In this document: piece by piece, positions 27,926-35,559 of the stretch | How the letters are laid out: each line of letters starts with the position of its first letter | Numbering within the stretch: position 1 is the first letter of the stretch | NCBI RefSeq assembly: GCF_012911865.1 | Contig: NZ_JAAXYH010000009.1 | Location: 1-64,000 of the forward strand | DNA from: Shewanella salipaludis | Lineage (GTDB): Bacteria; Pseudomonadota; Gammaproteobacteria; Enterobacterales; Shewanellaceae | Length of the DNA stretch: 64,000 nt | Reading direction: 5' to 3' | Program-made: the position numbers and the translations under genes | The notes under the pieces: model-generated | The model's input: only the letters and a program-made list of their open reading frames with translations | Told to the model about the DNA's origin: nothing | The model's database searches: none

Positions 27926-27998
27926 GATTTAAATAAGATAAATCTAATGTACCATGGGGCAGCGGCCGACTCAATCCATTAGTAAAATCTAATTTACT
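27926..27998 (-). promoter_or_regulatory. Promoter with two operator-like AT-rich motifs for the RND/rhodanese operon
   Basis: Reading leftward, a -35-like TTGAGT (27974-27969) and a -10-like TACATT (27951-27946) are 17 bases apart. A 9-bp motif ATTAGATTT appears twice in the same direction: at 27993-27985, upstream of the -35, and at 27948-27940, overlapping the -10. Each copy sits in a local inverted repeat: AGTAAA-N6-TTTACT (27981-27998) and GATTTA-N7-TAAATC (27926-27944). The layout is that of a repressor binding two sites across a promoter. The regulator is not encoded here; an ArsR-family sulfur sensor (BigR/YgaV type) is a reasonable guess. Confidence 0.5.
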
Positions 27999-28045
27999 GT
28001 GGCGAGACCCATATCTTGACCCATGCCGGCCTATTCATAATAGCA

Positions 28046-28759
28046 TCAGTCATTTAAGTAGTAGGTCAGAGTAGAGACAATTCTGATCTGTTTGATTTGT
28101 GGGGTGCTGCTGTCCCTGTCTGAGATGGCAAACTGCCCCTGACTGGCATGCTTGATCTTGCCCAGGCGTGAGTCTGAATCCTTGGCGAATTTCTCCGCAA
28201 CCTGGCGGGCATTTTGCGTCGCCTGCTGCACCATGGCGGGTTTGACCTCATTCAAGCCGCTGAAGATAAACTCGGGTTTGCTGTCGTAGTCCTGGCCGGA
28301 AACGGCTATGCCTTCCTTGACGAGATTGACCATGTCCTTACGGCTCTTGAGCAGCAGCTCCACCTTGTTGGTGTACAGCGACAGGCTGACCCTGGCGGCA
28401 TACCGATACTTCACATTGGGATCCACATAGCCCTGAGCCTGCCGGTCTTCTATGGCCGGCAATGTCAGGCTGATCTCCTCCTCACTGAAGCCCTCTTGCT
28501 TGAGAAAGGCGACCACTCTGTCGGTCTTTTGCTGCACAGTGTCATAGAGGCTGGCGAGATCGTTATCTACCTGGGTAAAACGTATCGGCCAGATAGCCAG
28601 ATCTGCCTTGACCTCACGCTCCGCCAGGCCCTTTACCGTGACGGTACGTTCCATGGCCTTCATCTGGAGTAAGGCGTCGGCGGCGCTATGACCCAATAAT
28701 GCCAGGCCGAGGCAGATCAGGGCGCCGAGGATAAAGGCGGGCAGGGAGTTTTTTTGCAT
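28046..28759 (-). CDS. SIMPL-domain (DUF541) protein
   Basis: 237 aa with an N-terminal hydrophobic anchor or signal (AFILGALICLGLALLGHSAA) and the SIMPL domain (RTVTVKGLAEREVKADLAIWPI, LKQEGFSEEEI, ARQVAEKFAKDSDSRLGKI). Family members are exported and include an E. coli protein linked to oxidative stress; the biochemical activity is unknown. GGAGCTC stands before the ATG. Separate from the RND operon by 132 bases that contain that operon's promoter, and 48 bases after the VOC gene. Confidence 0.85.
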   Translation of the reverse strand: MQKNSLPAFILGALICLGLALLGHSAADALLQMKAMERTVTVKGLAEREVKADLAIWPIRFTQVDNDLASLYDTVQQKTDRVVAFLKQEGFSEEEISLTLPAIEDRQAQGYVDPNVKYRYAARVSLSLYTNKVELLLKSRKDMVNLVKEGIAVSGQDYDSKPEFIFSGLNEVKPAMVQQATQNARQVAEKFAKDSDSRLGKIKHASQGQFAISDRDSSTPQIKQIRIVSTLTYYLND

Positions 28760-28807
28760 GTCAGAGCTCCATAAATACTTGTGTTTGAAGATGGGTTTTC
28801 GGGGATA

Positions 28808-29191
28808 TCAGTTATTGTCGTCGTCCGGGACTTGCCACAGTTCGACCTTGTTGCCATCGGGATCCATGAACCAACCGAAACGGCCGAATTCAGAGTCTTC
28901 GCTGGTCCCTACGACTTCGGCGCCGGCATCGGCAACCTGCTGCAGCGCCTGCGTCAGATCGTCGACGATGAAGTTAAACATGAAGTCTTTGCCCGAGGGG
29001 GCGAAGTAGTCGCTCGAGTGGGCGAAGGGGCTCCATACGTGGTAGCTGTTACCCGGCAGTCCTGTGTGGGCGAAGGCCGCGCCGCCCCAGTCTTCCACGG
29101 GCAATCCCAGGTGAGTCTTATACCAGGCCGCCAGGGCCACGGGATCGGCACTCTTGAAAAAAAGTCCTCCTAAACCAATTACTTTTGCCAT
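28808..29191 (-). CDS. VOC-superfamily (glyoxalase/bleomycin-resistance-like) protein
   Basis: 127 aa, one vicinal-oxygen-chelate domain built of two beta-alpha-beta-beta-beta units. Signatures are GLGGLFFKSADPVALAAWYK near the start and FGRFGWFMDPDGNKVELWQ at the end, the latter with the metal-binding glutamate. Substrate unknown; paralogues include glyoxalase I, dioxygenases and antibiotic-binding proteins. Start ATG has AGGAGA at good distance. Confidence 0.85.
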   Translation of the reverse strand: MAKVIGLGGLFFKSADPVALAAWYKTHLGLPVEDWGGAAFAHTGLPGNSYHVWSPFAHSSDYFAPSGKDFMFNFIVDDLTQALQQVADAGAEVVGTSEDSEFGRFGWFMDPDGNKVELWQVPDDDNN

Positions 29192-29280
29192 GAGCTATCT
29201 CCTGTTCATCGAAGTTTAACTGTAGCAACAAACTGGCTGGAGATAAAAGTGTCAATCTTGCCCATGGCTGAACGCCCAGA

Positions 29281-29310
29281 CAAAAAAGCCGTGCAATGCA
29301 CGGCTCTCTC
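29281..29310 (-). terminator. Terminator of fadL
   Basis: GCCGTGCA (29288-29295) and TGCACGGC (29297-29304), followed leftward by a run of six T. It lies 24 bases beyond the fadL stop codon. Confidence 0.85.
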
Positions 29311-29333
29311 ACTTACATCAGGCTGACTTCAGC

Positions 29334-30632
29334 TTAGAACTGATAGCTGTACTGCATGGAGTAATACATGGCACTCGATTCTGTGGTGGCATTCACTGGC
29401 CCGGCGATGGCGCTGTACTCTATGAGATCCACCTGCTGGCCTTTGACAAAGGCAATACCCAGATCCAGGGTGCTCTGTTGGCTCAAGCGGTAGCTCATAC
29501 CGGCCGTGTACCAGTTGCGGTCCGAGTCTGGGATAGACAGCGAGCTGAGTTGGTCCACTACGCCCTGATCGTGCATGTAACCGGCGCGAACCGTCCAGTT
29601 ATCGTCGATGCTGTAAGTGCCGCCGACACTGAATAACCAGGAATCTTTCCATTGGTATGACTTCAGGGGTTGGGTCACGCCGGTCGCGATTTGAGTGCCG
29701 TTGGCTGGGCCACCGACAAGGGTCGCCGTGCCGTTGTTCGCGGTGATCTCTTCGAAATCACCCCATTTGGTGAATTGCGCCGTGTAGTGTACGGCGAATT
29801 TCGCATTCAGCTGGTGAAAACCTGCAACTTGGAAGATATCGGCCAATGGCACGTCCAGATCTTCGAAGTCCAGCATCACGTTTTGCATCCCCAGCCCAGG
29901 AATGTCTTTGGTCGTCATGGCCGTGGTATCGCCTTTGACCGTGACTGTCGGGCTGAAACGGTAGCTGATACCTAAGCGGTTGTCCTGGTCGAGTTCCAGG
30001 GTCGCACCCAGTATGCCGCCAAATCCCCAGCCGTCTGCGTCCACATCGACCAAGGGCGTGCTGCCCGCATTACGGGTCAAGCGGCCTTCACCATATACGG
30101 CGTCGATACCCGCACCGACACTGAACATCTCGTTGAAGCGATATGAGATGCTGGTGTTGAAGTTGACCGTGGTCACCTCGGTTTCGCCCAGCAAATCGAA
30201 TGGCGCCGCCGCCTGGTTCTTGGACAGTGAGCTGGTGTCTGTGCCTGTACCGAAGTTGGAGAAGGCCGCGAAACCTAAGGCAATCTTGTCATTCACAGGG
30301 TGAATGTAATAGAAGTTAGGGATGACTTTGCCGCTGCCGGCATCGTCTATGCTGCCCAGGTCGATCGCGCCGCCGGCAAAGTTGACGTCTTTCACATCGA
30401 CCTGAACGTCGGCGTAGGTTAAGCCAAGGGAGAGTGAACTCTTATCGAACAGGGCCATGGCGGCCGGGTTGCGTGCCAGCACAGAGGCGTTATCGGCGAT
30501 CACTGCATCACCGGCGAAGGCGCGGCCTATGCCCGTGGCGGATTGGCTGTTGAGTTGGAAACCGGCCGCCATGGCCTGTGAACTTGCGAGTGCGACAGAT
30601 ACCGCTATGAGTGTCTTGTTGAATGTTTTCAT
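29334..30632 (-). CDS. fadL: Outer-membrane long-chain fatty acid transporter FadL
   Basis: 432-aa outer-membrane beta-barrel that lets long-chain fatty acids enter. Signal peptide MKTFNKTLIAVSVALASSQA with cleavage after AMA, then the conserved N-terminal hatch segment GFQLNSQSATGIGRAFAGDA and NPAAMALF. The C-terminus ends in the aromatic QYSYQF typical of barrels. The open frame extends to 30749, but the ATG at 30632 places the signal peptide correctly. Two FadR-like sites lie upstream, fitting control by fatty acyl-CoA together with fadIJ at 41.3 kb. Confidence 0.93.
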   Translation of the reverse strand: MKTFNKTLIAVSVALASSQAMAAGFQLNSQSATGIGRAFAGDAVIADNASVLARNPAAMALFDKSSLSLGLTYADVQVDVKDVNFAGGAIDLGSIDDAGSGKVIPNFYYIHPVNDKIALGFAAFSNFGTGTDTSSLSKNQAAAPFDLLGETEVTTVNFNTSISYRFNEMFSVGAGIDAVYGEGRLTRNAGSTPLVDVDADGWGFGGILGATLELDQDNRLGISYRFSPTVTVKGDTTAMTTKDIPGLGMQNVMLDFEDLDVPLADIFQVAGFHQLNAKFAVHYTAQFTKWGDFEEITANNGTATLVGGPANGTQIATGVTQPLKSYQWKDSWLFSVGGTYSIDDNWTVRAGYMHDQGVVDQLSSLSIPDSDRNWYTAGMSYRLSQQSTLDLGIAFVKGQQVDLIEYSAIAGPVNATTESSAMYYSMQYSYQF

Positions 30633-30702
30633 TATTATCTCTCTGTTATAGGTGTCAGATCTTGCCCTAGGGTGACCCCAAAAAAAATCCATGGGCAAAA
30701 CC

Positions 30703-30719
30703 AACTCGTTAGACCAGTG
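30703..30719. promoter_or_regulatory. Candidate FadR site 1 upstream of fadL
   Basis: AACTCGTTAGACCAGTG fits the FadR palindrome AACTGGTCNGACCAGTT at 13 of 16 defined positions. It lies 71 bases before the fadL start codon. FadR releases DNA when it binds long-chain acyl-CoA. Confidence 0.55.
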
Positions 30720-30744
30720 CATAGTAGGGAGGGGGTCACTGGCT

Positions 30745-30761
30745 AACAACTCCGACCAGAT
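30745..30761. promoter_or_regulatory. Candidate FadR site 2 upstream of fadL
   Basis: AACAACTCCGACCAGAT matches the FadR consensus at 12 of 16 defined positions, with an intact TC-N-GACCAG core half. It is 42 bases from site 1, about four helical turns, so the two could be bound on one face of the DNA. Confidence 0.45.
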
Positions 30762-30929
30762 GAAATACTTGTTATTTTTTAGTTAATTATCTCAGGCTGA
30801 CCCCGGGCTGAAAAATAGCCATGGATTGAATCCTTCGAGGTGACACTCGCGCCGCTGGCGTTTGTCCAGAACGGCTTATTTGAAACTGGGTTAATGAATT
30901 GTAAATCTTGCTGAAACAAACTATTACAT

Positions 30930-30965
30930 CAAAAAATAACAGCGCACCCGGGTGCGCTGTTATTG
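30930..30965 (-). terminator. Terminator of putP
   Basis: Perfect 15-bp arms AATAACAGCGCACCC (30935-30949) and its complement (30950-30964), followed leftward by T residues. It is 47 bases past the putP stop codon. Confidence 0.9.
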
Positions 30966-31011
30966 CCATCGAAAGCCTGTCTGTCGCCTCAGGCAGAGGC
31001 TCAGGCCCGGC

Positions 31012-32463
31012 TTAGAGCCGAGCCTTGAAGCGCGCGAAACCCGAGCGGATCTCGGCGCTTGCCGGTGAGATGTGGCTGAAGACTATGCCGGCCAGCGTCG
31101 CCAGCAGGAAACCTGGCAGGATTTCATAGAGGTCGAAAATACCGCCACTCAGTTGTTTCCACATCACGACAGTGATGGCGCCCACCAAAATGGTGGCTAT
31201 GGCACCGTTGCGGCTATAGGCCGGCCAGAACAGCGAGAGTATGACCACGGGGCCGAAGGCGGCACCGAAGCCGGCCCAGGCATAACTCACCAGGCCCAAC
31301 ACGCTGCTGTCAGGATTGAGGGCGATCACCCCGGCGATCAGGGCTATGGTCAACAGGCCTATTCTGCCGACCAGCATCAGCTCCTTGCTGCTGGCCTTGG
31401 GCCTTATCCATTTCAGGTAGAAGTCTTCCGTGATGACGCTGGAGCATACCAACAGCTGAGAGTCTATGGTGCTCATGATGGCCGAGAGGATGGCGGCGAT
31501 CAGCAGGCCGGCTATCCAGGGATTGAAGGCGGCCTGTGCCAGATGGATGAAGACGGTTTCAGGGTTTGTCAGTGGCTCGGTGGCGTAATACAGGCTGCCG
31601 GCTATCCCTGTGGCCAGGGCGCCCGCCAGCGAGAGCCACATCCAACTCATGGCGATGCGGCGTGACAGTGGCAGGGCATCCACACTGCCTATGGCCATGA
31701 AACGCGACAGGATATGGGGTTGGCCGAAGTAACCCAGGCCCCAGGCCAGCAGGGATAACAGGCCAATAGTCGTGGTCTTGTCACTGAGCAGTGACAGCAT
31801 GGCAGGTTCCAGGCTGTCGATGCTGGCATGGGTATCCGGATGACCGAAAATGGTCACAGGCACGAGCAACAGGGCGATCAGCATCAGGCAACCCTGGAAA
31901 AAGTCGGTCCAGCAGACGGCGAAGAAGCCGCCGATGAAGGTGTAAGACACTATGATGGCGCTGCCAACCACCAGTGCCAGGCGGTAATCCAGGCCGAAGA
32001 CTTTCTCGAACAAGATGGCCCCGCCGACCATGCCGGAAGAGGCGTAGAAGGTGAAAAATATCAGGATGGTAACGGCCGATACCAGGCGCAGCAGGCCCTT
32101 GGTGTCGGCGAACCGCTTCTCGAAGAAGTCCGGCAGCGTCATGGCGTTATCCGCCAGTTCGGTGTAGATCCTTAGCCGTTTGGCGATCAGCAGCCAGTTG
32201 AGCCAGGCGCCCAGGACCAGGCCTATGCCGATCCAGGCCTCCCCCAAACCGCCCAGGTAGACGGCGCCGGGCAGACCCAGCAAGAGCCAGCCGGACATGT
32301 CGGAGGCGCCCACGCTCAAGGCGGTTACCGCCGGCCCCATCTTGCGGCCACCCAGAATATAGTCATCGACCGTGTCCGTGGCTCTGTAGGCCCATAAACC
32401 TATGCCCATCATGAGCAGCAGATAGCCGACGAAGGTGATGAGGATAGGGGTTTCTATTGTCAT
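31012..32463 (-). CDS. putP: Sodium/proline symporter PutP
   Basis: 483-aa inner-membrane sodium:solute symporter (SSF family), importing proline with Na+. Features include DDYILGGRKMGPAVTALSVGASDMSGWLLLGLPG (the helix 2 region with the sodium-site Asp-Met-Ser), QPHILSRFMAI and SAIMSTIDSQLLVCSS. About 13 membrane helices are predicted. Length is normal for PutP. Encoded alone, with its own terminator; no putA is in the window. Confidence 0.92.
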   Translation of the reverse strand: MTIETPILITFVGYLLLMMGIGLWAYRATDTVDDYILGGRKMGPAVTALSVGASDMSGWLLLGLPGAVYLGGLGEAWIGIGLVLGAWLNWLLIAKRLRIYTELADNAMTLPDFFEKRFADTKGLLRLVSAVTILIFFTFYASSGMVGGAILFEKVFGLDYRLALVVGSAIIVSYTFIGGFFAVCWTDFFQGCLMLIALLLVPVTIFGHPDTHASIDSLEPAMLSLLSDKTTTIGLLSLLAWGLGYFGQPHILSRFMAIGSVDALPLSRRIAMSWMWLSLAGALATGIAGSLYYATEPLTNPETVFIHLAQAAFNPWIAGLLIAAILSAIMSTIDSQLLVCSSVITEDFYLKWIRPKASSKELMLVGRIGLLTIALIAGVIALNPDSSVLGLVSYAWAGFGAAFGPVVILSLFWPAYSRNGAIATILVGAITVVMWKQLSGGIFDLYEILPGFLLATLAGIVFSHISPASAEIRSGFARFKARL

Positions 32464-32566
32464 AGTGGCACTCGAATATTCTGATGATTGTATTGAATGC
32501 CACGAATGCTAACAGATGCTCGGCCAAGATCCCAATAAGGTCTTAATTATGCTGGAGGTTTGACCA

Positions 32567-32588
32567 GTGGTGAGCCTTCGCTCACCAC
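32567..32588 (-). terminator. Hairpin after the sigma/DUF3379 genes
   Basis: GTGGTGAG-CCTTCG-CTCACCAC is a perfect 8-bp stem, 12 bases beyond the DUF3379 stop. No T tract follows, so termination is uncertain. Confidence 0.45.
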
Positions 32589-32600
32589 GGCAGGCGGGGC

Positions 32601-33305
32601 TTAAATAAAGGTTTGTGTGATTTCGGCTTTGACATAGTCGAGATCGGCTTGTCGTTCACCGACTAACAGTATGTAGCTACCACCGCGTTGGAAGCCCATG
32701 CCTTGGTATTCCTTGTCGGCGAAGTTGGCTTCCAGCAGCATGCGATCTTCCTGCGGCACCAGGAAGGCAGTGACCTTGTTTTCGGCCCCCTGCATGACCA
32801 GATGCAGGCTTTGGACCCCCTGGAAATCGCAATAGGACAGGTAATACACCTTACCCGGTTGCGCACTAAACTTAGCGCCGCCCAAGGTCTTGAATGCCGC
32901 CAATTCAGCATTGATCTGTTGGACACCGACATGCTGATCCACGACCAGGGCCACGGTCTCGTGATGCACATGGGCCAAGGCATGCTCGCCCAGGTCCACG
33001 GGGGCGATGCGCAGCAGACTGAAGCTGATGCCGACCACGAAGGCGACCGAGGCGACCATGGCCATCATGAAGCCCGTCTTGCGCTTCTGCTGCTGATGAT
33101 GCTGCAGCTGTTGGCGCAGCAGGAGCTTGTCTGCCATGCCGTCGGGGATCTCCACCTTCAAGGCCTGGTCGAGCTTGCCATCCAGCTGCTTCAGCTCTTT
33201 GAGGAAGACCTCTCTGTCGGGGTTGTCCTGCAGGGCCTGAAGAAATTCAGCATCCTGGCTATTGGGTTCGCCATAGGCCTGACGACGAAATTGCAGTTCA
33301 TCCAT
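32601..33305 (-). CDS. DUF3379 membrane protein, probable anti-sigma partner
   Basis: 234 aa. A charged cytoplasmic N-terminal part (residues 1-75, FLKELKQLDGKLDQALKV) is followed by one membrane helix (FMMAMVASVAFVVGISFSLL, about 78-98) and a periplasmic domain with conserved histidines near its start (HALAHVHHE). This topology, and the 8-base overlap with the ECF sigma gene before it, is that of an anti-sigma factor. DUF3379 has no proven function, so the role is inferred from context. AGAGGT stands before the ATG. Confidence 0.8.
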   Translation of the reverse strand: MDELQFRRQAYGEPNSQDAEFLQALQDNPDREVFLKELKQLDGKLDQALKVEIPDGMADKLLLRQQLQHHQQQKRKTGFMMAMVASVAFVVGISFSLLRIAPVDLGEHALAHVHHETVALVVDQHVGVQQINAELAAFKTLGGAKFSAQPGKVYYLSYCDFQGVQSLHLVMQGAENKVTAFLVPQEDRMLLEANFADKEYQGMGFQRGGSYILLVGERQADLDYVKAEITQTFI

Positions 33306-33861
33306 TGGATTGACCTCTGACTGTGGATTTTTCTAACACTTCTTTCAATTGGTTGCGGGCACGAAACAGCCGGGTCATTACCGTGTTGCGATTCAGGTCC
33401 AGTAACTGGGCGATCTCTTCGCCGCTGAACCCCCCTATGAGCTGCAGCAGCAGAGGCTCACGATATTCGATATCCAGCTTGCCTATCTGACGCCTGAGCA
33501 GGTGTTGCTCGACATTCTCTTCCGTGCTGGAAGAGAGGACATCGACCAGCTGCTCTTGTTCTACATCCGAATAGTCGAACTGCTTGCGCTCGAAACGCCG
33601 GGCATTTTCCCGGCGCAGGATAGTAATGAGCCAGGCCTTGGCGGCCTTCTCATCCTTTAAGGAGTCCAGCGAGCGCCAGGCCCGCAGGAAGGTTTCCTGG
33701 GTGATGTCTTCGGCCACGTGCCTGTCGCCGCAGAGCCAATAGGCATAACGGAAGATGTCGCCATGCATGGCTCTGACGAGGCTGTCGTATCGTCTTTGTT
33801 TACTTAGCATGTCAGATATGACCGTGGGATCAGATTTTTTCTTGCGAAAGCTATCGAACAT
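33298..33861 (-). CDS. ECF-type RNA polymerase sigma factor
   Basis: 187 aa with sigma-70 region 2 (IFRYAYWLCGDRHVAEDITQETFLRAW) and region 4 (LQLIGGFSGEEIAQLLDLNRNTVMTRLFRARNQL), no region 1 or 3, hence extracytoplasmic-function class. The start is uncertain: ATG at 33861, ATG at 33810, or an upstream TTG at 33891. A 7-bp inverted repeat (33856-33862 and 33883-33889) could cover the ATG at 33861 in the mRNA. It follows batD by 75 bases and overlaps the DUF3379 gene, its likely anti-sigma. Confidence 0.88.
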   Translation of the reverse strand: MFDSFRKKKSDPTVISDMLSKQRRYDSLVRAMHGDIFRYAYWLCGDRHVAEDITQETFLRAWRSLDSLKDEKAAKAWLITILRRENARRFERKQFDYSDVEQEQLVDVLSSSTEENVEQHLLRRQIGKLDIEYREPLLLQLIGGFSGEEIAQLLDLNRNTVMTRLFRARNQLKEVLEKSTVRGQSNG

Positions 33862-33936
33862 TTTTGAATTTCTTAATTCGCGAATGTTCAATAGCTTAAA
33901 TCTCTCGGCCCGAATAGCAAGCCCGTGAGACCAAAT

Positions 33937-35559
33937 CTAGGGATTTAGTTCATTGAGGGCCGAGAGGGGGCGATTGCGGCTGTGCGGGCTATAGGACGCG
34001 AGCGCGCCGAGCAGGGCGGCGGAGTCGAGTGCCTTGGGGCTTTTGCCGTAGGCCGCCGACTGCAATTGCTTGATGGCCTTGGCGAAATCCGCTGACAGGG
34101 CGGCGATCTCTTCCAGGGTCATGCTCTGGCCATGGAGCCGGCTCATGTGGGTCTGCAGGCGGGAGAGGATCTGGCCGGCATCGGCCCTTTTGCAGGCATC
34201 CAGCAGCTGGCGATGACTGTCGGGCTTGGGGGCCCGGGCCGGTTTGGCCTCAGCGGCGGAAGAAGCTTGCTTCTGGTTCGCCAGCGCCTTGCGCCATAAC
34301 ACCAGGGTCGTCAACCACAGGAGGGCGAATGCCAGGCTTACCCAGGGCCAGAAGCCGGCGCTGCCTGACTCGACTTGGCCCTGGAGGGGGACGGCCGCGA
34401 CGGCCTGGCCTGCGGCGACAGTGACGGTACGCGCCGGCAGGCTGGCAAACTCCTGGCGTTTCAGATGCGGATTCCACCATGGGACCCTGACCTCGGGCAG
34501 GGTATAAGTGCCTGCCTTGGTCGGCACCAATGCCGAGGTGATGCTGTATTGGGACACCACCTGGGCGTTGCGCACGAAGGTCTGACGCTGGGGTTTTTCC
34601 GGATAGGACTTGAATTCGGCCGGCAGCGGCGCCGTTATCTCAGGCAGGCTGTTCTCATCTGCGTTGGATGCCAGCAGTGTGATGGTGCGGGTGATGGGAC
34701 TGCCGACTTCGAACTTGTCCTCTGTCTCGGGCCAATCCTCCTTGAGCAGCACAAGATCTGCGACCAGCCATTTGCCCTGGAAGCCGGCTTCCGTTGGCTC
34801 TATCTGCAGCGTCTTGGTGGGCGACTTGGTCTGCATGGGCCGGCTCTCGTTGAAACCGAACATGCTGCCACGGCGCTGGCTCTCTACCAGCACATCGCCG
34901 GAGAAACTGGCGCCGCCTATGCTGAGCTCCCCTGGCATGTCGGGGATGATGCCATAGGTGCGCTCTATCACCCGGAAACGGCGGCCATCGACGATCTCGC
35001 TGCCATCCTTATCTTCGCCTATCTGCTTGATCTGTGCGCCTTCGAGCACGGGCGCACTCAGGACCCCGCGTTGCAGCTCCACCGCCAGATACAGCTTGAC
35101 CCTGTAGGTGATCAACTGGCCGACGTAGGCCTCATCGCTGGAGACGCTGGTCTCGATGAAGAGATCTTTGGTCTGCGGCGCCTGGCTGCCCTTAGCGACG
35201 ACGTTCAGGGGAATGGCATTGGAACTGACGCCGTCAATCTTGAAGGCCGGGATCATGAGTTTGCCGCTGCGCTTGGGTGACAGCAAGATCTGCCAGCGGG
35301 TTTCCTTGCTGGCATCGAAATTCATGATCTGGGTGCTGCGGCTGACACTGGTGCGACCGACGATAAAGTCCTTCAACAGGCTGGCGGTATCCAGCTTGCC
35401 TGCGTCCAGTTCATCGTCGGCACGAATGTTGAGCACTAAGTATTCGCCTTCCATCACAGGATTGCGATCCACCGAGGCCTCCAGTTTGCTCATGGCCAAG
35501 GCTTGGCTGGGTGCCAGCAGCACCATCAGCAGCAGGATAAAAAATTGTCTGATTACCAC
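33937..35559 (-). CDS. batD: BatD (oxygen-tolerance) family protein
   Basis: 540-aa exported, membrane-anchored protein. Signal peptide QFFILLLMVLLAPSQALA, then repeated Ig-like domains with the BatD pattern (LEASVDRNPVMEGEYLVLNI, FIETSVSSDEAYVGQLITYRVKLY). One membrane helix is near residue 410 (FWPWVSLAFALLWLTTLVLW), followed by a cytoplasmic tail. It belongs to the Bat (Bacteroides aerotolerance) group, whose members work with MoxR ATPases; biochemical roles are unclear. The likely start is GTG at 35559, overlapping the batB/C stop by seven bases. Confidence 0.88.
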   Translation of the reverse strand: MVIRQFFILLLMVLLAPSQALAMSKLEASVDRNPVMEGEYLVLNIRADDELDAGKLDTASLLKDFIVGRTSVSRSTQIMNFDASKETRWQILLSPKRSGKLMIPAFKIDGVSSNAIPLNVVAKGSQAPQTKDLFIETSVSSDEAYVGQLITYRVKLYLAVELQRGVLSAPVLEGAQIKQIGEDKDGSEIVDGRRFRVIERTYGIIPDMPGELSIGGASFSGDVLVESQRRGSMFGFNESRPMQTKSPTKTLQIEPTEAGFQGKWLVADLVLLKEDWPETEDKFEVGSPITRTITLLASNADENSLPEITAPLPAEFKSYPEKPQRQTFVRNAQVVSQYSITSALVPTKAGTYTLPEVRVPWWNPHLKRQEFASLPARTVTVAAGQAVAAVPLQGQVESGSAGFWPWVSLAFALLWLTTLVLWRKALANQKQASSAAEAKPARAPKPDSHRQLLDACKRADAGQILSRLQTHMSRLHGQSMTLEEIAALSADFAKAIKQLQSAAYGKSPKALDSAALLGALASYSPHSRNRPLSALNELNP

